Of a stretch of 64,000 bases of DNA, positions 60,946 to 64,000 are shown in pieces. The position numbers and the translations under genes are program-made. This DNA comes from Pelagibius sp. Alg239-R121 (lineage in GTDB: Bacteria; Pseudomonadota; Alphaproteobacteria; Kiloniellales; Kiloniellaceae), in assembly GCF_947331435.1 (NCBI RefSeq), contig NZ_CAMZOF010000001.1:1488001-1552000 (forward strand), given 5' to 3'. Numbering within the stretch: the stretch's first letter is position 1; the number at the start of each line of letters is the position of its first letter. Under the pieces are notes generated by a model. The model was given only the letters and a program-made list of their open reading frames with translations. It was not told where the DNA came from and did not search any database.

Positions 60946-62295
60946 TTATATCGCCCGGGAGTGCCGGGTTTCGCTCTGTTCCAGATAGCGGTCAAAAACC
61001 GCACAGATCGCCCGCACCAGGGGCCGGCCCTGCTCGGTCACCGTGATCTTGCGGCCGTCGACCCGTGCAAGGCCGTCCGCAATCAGGGGTTTGAGCGCGG
61101 TGAGTTCCTTGTCGAAGGAGTCGGCAGTGATATGTCCGGCTTCACAGAGACCGACCAGATCGAGTTCGCCCTGACACATCAGTTCTTCGATGGCCCGGCG
61201 CCGCAGGCGGTCGTCGTTGCTCAGTTCCCGGCCGCGGGCGACCGCAAATTTACCCTCCCGGATCGCCTTGGCGTAAGCGACGAAATCTGCGTTGTTCTGG
61301 ATGTATCCCAAGGGCAGGCTGCCGATGGCAGAGACTCCGAGGCCGATCAGGACTTCGGCAGAATCCAGCGTGTAACCCTGAAAATTCCGGCGCAGTTTTC
61401 CCGATTCGAGAGCCTTCGCCATTAGGTCGTCAGGGAGGGCGAAATGGTCCAGGCCGACCGGCACGTAGCCGAGCCAGGCCAGCATTTTTGAGGAAAACGC
61501 CGCCTGTTTCACCCGTGCGGGTCCGTCGGGCAGGGTGGTTTCGTCAATCAGGCGCTGGTGCTTTTTCATCCAGGGCACATGGGCGTAGCCGAAGAGGGCG
61601 ATACGGTCGGGCCGGAGGGCAGCACTCAGGCGCAGATTGCGTTCCAGTTTGGTTAGATCCTGACCCGGCAGACCATAGAGCAGGTCGAAGTTGATCGAGC
61701 TAATACCGGTGGCGCGCAGGTCGGCAACGCAGCTTTCGACCAATTCAAAGGGCTGCACCCGATTGATCGCTTCCTGGACGTCACTGTTGAAGTCCTGAAC
61801 CCCGAGGCTGGCCCGGTTCACGCCCGCGGCCGCCAGCGCCCGGGCTTGGGTCTTTCCCAGCCGACGCGGGTCGACTTCAACGGCGACTTCCGCATCTGGC
61901 GCCAGATCGAAGTGCTCGCGCAACAGGGCCATCAAACCGGCGAAGTCTTCATCGGAGAGCAGGTTAGGCGTTCCACCGCCCCAGTGAATGTGGCCGATCT
62001 CTCTGCGCACCGGCAGGGCTGCGGCAAGCATTTCGATCTCTCGCCGCAACAGTGCCACGTAACTGGCGACCGGCGCGTAGTTGTTGACCACCTTGGTGTG
62101 GCAGCCGCAGTACCAGCACATCTGGCTGCAAAAGGGGATATGGAGATAAAGCGACAGCTTTTGATCCGGTCCTACGGCGCCGAGCCACGCGGTGTAATCC
62201 GAGGCTGTGATATCAGGCGTGAAATGCGGCGCGGTCGGATAGCTGGTGTAGCGCGGTAGCCGGGCGTCGCGGTATTTGGCGAGAATCTGGTCCAT
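60946..62295 (-). CDS. hemN: Oxygen-independent coproporphyrinogen III oxidase
   Basis: 449 residues from ATG 62295; TTG 62304 is a less likely start. Radical-SAM motif FCSQMCWYCGCHT supplies the CxxxCxxC cluster ligands. Other features: PRYTSYPTAPHF, HIHWGGGTPNLL, EVDPRRL, SLGVQDFNSDVQEAINRVQP. It converts coproporphyrinogen III to protoporphyrinogen IX in heme synthesis without oxygen. A perfect FNR/FixK-type box lies 37 bases upstream, so anaerobic induction is expected. Confidence 0.95.
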   Translation of the reverse strand: MDQILAKYRDARLPRYTSYPTAPHFTPDITASDYTAWLGAVGPDQKLSLYLHIPFCSQMCWYCGCHTKVVNNYAPVASYVALLRREIEMLAAALPVRREIGHIHWGGGTPNLLSDEDFAGLMALLREHFDLAPDAEVAVEVDPRRLGKTQARALAAAGVNRASLGVQDFNSDVQEAINRVQPFELVESCVADLRATGISSINFDLLYGLPGQDLTKLERNLRLSAALRPDRIALFGYAHVPWMKKHQRLIDETTLPDGPARVKQAAFSSKMLAWLGYVPVGLDHFALPDDLMAKALESGKLRRNFQGYTLDSAEVLIGLGVSAIGSLPLGYIQNNADFVAYAKAIREGKFAVARGRELSNDDRLRRRAIEELMCQGELDLVGLCEAGHITADSFDKELTALKPLIADGLARVDGRKITVTEQGRPLVRAICAVFDRYLEQSETRHSRAI

Positions 62296-62753
62296 GGCGG
62301 GCAAACTATGCTTAGGTCAGAGGGCTCTGCCTTGATTTCGATCAACCTGCTTTGCTTTCCTTCGTCCCGCGTTGCATTGGTGCATCTGGGCCAACCTCTA
62401 ATCGAGGTTCACGGACTCGGCCGCCTATTCAGATCATAGGTTTGCACCTAATCCAGGTTGCGGTGCCTAAAGAGTTTTTTAGTTTCTTGCCGATTAACTT
62501 AGCGTGTTGCAGCCCGGACGACCACTTGCGGTGGTTATTGCCGGGCAGTGACGGGAGGCTCGCCGGCCTATGCTGGGGACCGGGTTCGGGGCCACCTTCA
62601 ATCAAGCCAGCGTTCCAAGGATCTCTGTGCCGTTGCTCGCATTCAATCCCGCAAGTTGGGAGATGGTCTGCGACGTATGTGGTGCAGTGAACGGGGCCTT
62701 GGACAACGACTGGTGCTTCTAACTCTCGCAACCAGGATTCTGGAGAAGATCCA
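62296..62753. other. Gap between hemN and the cupredoxin-like gene; no gene seen
   Basis: 458 bases. The FNR-type box near 62332-62345 belongs to hemN. The rest (62360-62750) has no convincing ORF: open frames at 62352-62690 and 62548-62772 show no family features and the strands disagree. GGAGAAG at the right end is the ribosome binding site of the gene at 62754. Confidence 0.5.
62332..62345 (-). promoter_or_regulatory. FNR/FixK/Anr-type binding box upstream of hemN
   Basis: TTGATTTCGATCAA is a perfect TTGAT-N4-ATCAA palindrome, the canonical anaerobox. It lies 37 bases upstream of the hemN start codon, consistent with activation of hemN under low oxygen. Confidence 0.85.
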
Positions 62754-63269
62754 ATGTTCCCAATTCCCATAGAATTAAAGTCGATCCCAGCTCGACGTGG
62801 ATTTCTGGCTGCGGCGGCCTTTGCCGCGGCAGGCTTTTCGCTCAACGTCTTTTTTTCGCCCGACAGTGTTTACGCGGCCGCGGATGCCACGGTTATCGAA
62901 ATCACACAGACCCCCTGCCAGTTTCTCGAAGTTGAAGGTGTCGATCACGGGTTCAGCACGAGCAAGCGCGCCGATTGCGACAAAATCAACATGGAGTCCG
63001 GCGCCGAACGGGTCGGAAAAGCGCAAAAGTTAACGCTTAAGCCCGGCAAGTATATTTTCAGGGTTTCCAACAGGAATGTGCCCTATAGCGTTGGTTTCTG
63101 GCTGCGCGGCGACGGCCTCGCGAACCGGGCGATGTTGCCGAGCGTCTCCGGTGCAGGCTTGGCCGAAGGGGTGACCAAGGACTATGAAATTACCCTGAAA
63201 CCCGGGGAATACGTCTATTCCTGTCCGCTCAACCCCACGCCCGATTATGTCCTGAACGTCGAGGGTTAA
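62754..63269 (+). CDS. Exported cupredoxin-like protein of unknown function
   Basis: 171 residues from ATG 62754 with GGAGAAG 6 bases upstream. The N-terminus is a likely signal peptide with ARRGFLAAAAFAAAGFSLNV. The mature part looks like a cupredoxin beta-barrel (ATVIEITQTPCQFLEVEG, LTLKPGKYIFRVSNRNVPYS, YEITLKPGEYVYSCPLNPTP, DYVLNVEG). The usual copper-site His/Met after the C-terminal Cys are replaced by PLNPTP, so a type 1 copper site may be absent. It has three Cys in all. YceI-like gene follows 213 bases downstream. The precise family is not recognised. Confidence 0.65.
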   Translation: MFPIPIELKSIPARRGFLAAAAFAAAGFSLNVFFSPDSVYAAADATVIEITQTPCQFLEVEGVDHGFSTSKRADCDKINMESGAERVGKAQKLTLKPGKYIFRVSNRNVPYSVGFWLRGDGLANRAMLPSVSGAGLAEGVTKDYEITLKPGEYVYSCPLNPTPDYVLNVEG

Positions 63270-63359
63270 GTATGGCTTTCTCACCCTGGCAAATCCTAAG
63301 GAGGCGGTCGAAATCTGAGCCGCTCCCGGGTTTGCCGGGGTGCTAATGGCGAAAAAAAA

Positions 63360-63388
63360 CGAATAAAACGCCGAATGGCGTGTTTGCG
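63360..63388 (+). terminator. Weak hairpin downstream of the cupredoxin-like gene
   Basis: AAAACGCC GAAT GGCGTGTTT forms a short stem with an A/T-rich end, about 100 bases after the stop at 63269 and before the YceI gene. T-run is short, so termination is uncertain. Confidence 0.4.
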
Positions 63389-63482
63389 TCCTGTAAATCG
63401 ATCACTGCCTTAGACCGGATCTGCGATGCCTCGGTGGTTATTGCAGAGCCGGTGAAGCGCTGGACAGAGAGGAAACAGGATC

Positions 63483-64000
63483 ATGATGAAAGTCTTTACG
63501 AGTGCCGCCTTCGCCTTGGCGGTTCTGACCGGAACCGCCCAAGCCGAAAGCTGGAGTTTATCTTCTGAGGAGTCGAAGGTCTCCTTTGGATCGATCAAAA
63601 AGGGCTCCGTCGGTGAAGTTCACCACTTCGGATCCGTCACCGGCCAGGTTGCCGCAGATGGCGCCGTAAAGGTCGAAATCGATGTTGCCAGCGTCGAGAC
63701 CTGGATCGACATCCGCAACGAGCGCATGCTCAAATGGGTCTTTGACGCCGTCAGCTTCCCCAAAGCCGTAATCAGCGCCCAGATCGACATGAGCGAGCTT
63801 GAAGCCCTGAAGCCCGGCGAAACCACGTCCATGGATGTTACGGCTAATCTGTCGGTCGCCGGACAGAACGGGGAGCTCGAAGCCAGCCTCTTCGTGGCGC
63901 GCTTAAGCGACGGAAAGGTTCTGGTGACCAGCGACGAGATGCTCATGCTGAGCACGGCCGATTTCGGGCTGGCGGAAGGCGTCGAAAAGCTGCGTGAGAT
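63483..64000 (+). CDS. YceI family periplasmic protein (partial, cut by window edge)
   Basis: About 172 residues visible before the right edge. Signal peptide (KVFTSAAFALAVLTGTAQA) followed by the YceI lipocalin-like domain: SWSLSSEESKVSFGSIKKGS, SVETWIDIRNERMLKWVFDA, FPKAVISAQIDMSELE, SMDVTANLSVAGQNGELEAS. GAGAGGAAACAGG precedes tandem ATGs at 63483 and 63486. YceI proteins bind isoprenoid-like lipids such as ubiquinone precursors in the periplasm. The preceding cupredoxin-like gene may be co-transcribed. Confidence 0.88.
   Translation, partial: MMKVFTSAAFALAVLTGTAQAESWSLSSEESKVSFGSIKKGSVGEVHHFGSVTGQVAADGAVKVEIDVASVETWIDIRNERMLKWVFDAVSFPKAVISAQIDMSELEALKPGETTSMDVTANLSVAGQNGELEASLFVARLSDGKVLVTSDEMLMLSTADFGLAEGVEKLRE

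Noticed and set aside
62352-62845. Possible genes between hemN and the cupredoxin-like gene on either strand
   Set aside because: Competing short frames overlap one another and the real gene at 62754. None has a family motif or a good start.
1-64000. tRNA, rRNA, CRISPR arrays, toxin-antitoxin or prophage modules
   Set aside because: None was recognised by reading both strands. A dedicated tRNA or covariance-model scan was not possible here.

Overview
The window reads as chromosomal DNA of a free-living, GC-rich alphaproteobacterium, probably a marine or saline Rhodospirillales/Kiloniellales-type heterotroph. This is inferred from the gene families only (TRAP transport, BKACE, Rieske and MttB-family enzymes, large chemoreceptors, GcvA-type LysR regulators, an FNR/FixK-type box before hemN). 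No rRNA, tRNA, CRISPR array or phage gene was seen. The genes are dense, and ordinary catabolic operons are interspersed with regulators.

Layout. 1-2.5 kb: a TRAP transporter operon (dctQ partial, dctP) with a divergent GntR regulator. 2.9-3.8 kb: an orphan GT2 glycosyltransferase. 4-9.3 kb: a periplasmic binding protein plus a giant chemoreceptor in one operon, and an IclR regulator. 9.4-11.9 kb: an ECF sigma factor, a cupin-bearing anti-sigma factor, a cytochrome c and a ferritin-like lipoprotein. 12.2-18 kb: a LysR regulator, a Rieske oxygenase and a carnitine catabolic operon (cdhC, fused cdhA-cdhB, divergent cdhR), followed by a 3-methyladenine glycosylase. 18.8-23.7 kb: an exported protein of unknown function, a GPH/MFS transporter, a DUF3833 lipoprotein and a DUF6134-like protein. 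24-28.4 kb: RhlE-type helicase and CspA, a beta-hydroxyacid dehydrogenase, and FtrA with a rhodanese. 28.4-32.5 kb: an operon of glycosyltransferase, alkaline-phosphatase-superfamily phosphodiesterase and flippase. 33-36 kb: a decayed IS630-like transposase, then PhoD and a class 3 lipase. 36-41 kb: LysR, an SSS symporter, a 39-residue small subunit and a CBS/DUF294 regulator. 41-46 kb: an operon of a TMADH-like demethylase, an enolase-superfamily protein and an MttB-family methyltransferase. 46-51 kb: LysR and three Weimberg-type sugar-acid enzymes (xylD, xylC, xylX). 51-59 kb: a LacI-controlled sugar ABC importer with an MGH1/GH63-like hydrolase, probably for glucosylglycerate or mannosylglycerate. 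59-64 kb: photolyase, hemN with an FNR box, a cupredoxin-like protein and a partial YceI protein.

How it fits together: much of the accessory content points to uptake and breakdown of compatible solutes (carnitine, betaine-like quaternary amines, probably glycosyl-glycerates) and pentonic sugars. Each catabolic block has its own local regulator. The least described features are the MttB/enolase/TMADH-like operon, the domain-expanded ABC permeases, the chemoreceptor with a triplicated TorS-like sensor paired with its own binding protein, the anti-sigma factor joining a zinc-less domain to a ChrR-type cupin, and a palindromic repeat lying at the 3' ends of two convergent gene pairs.
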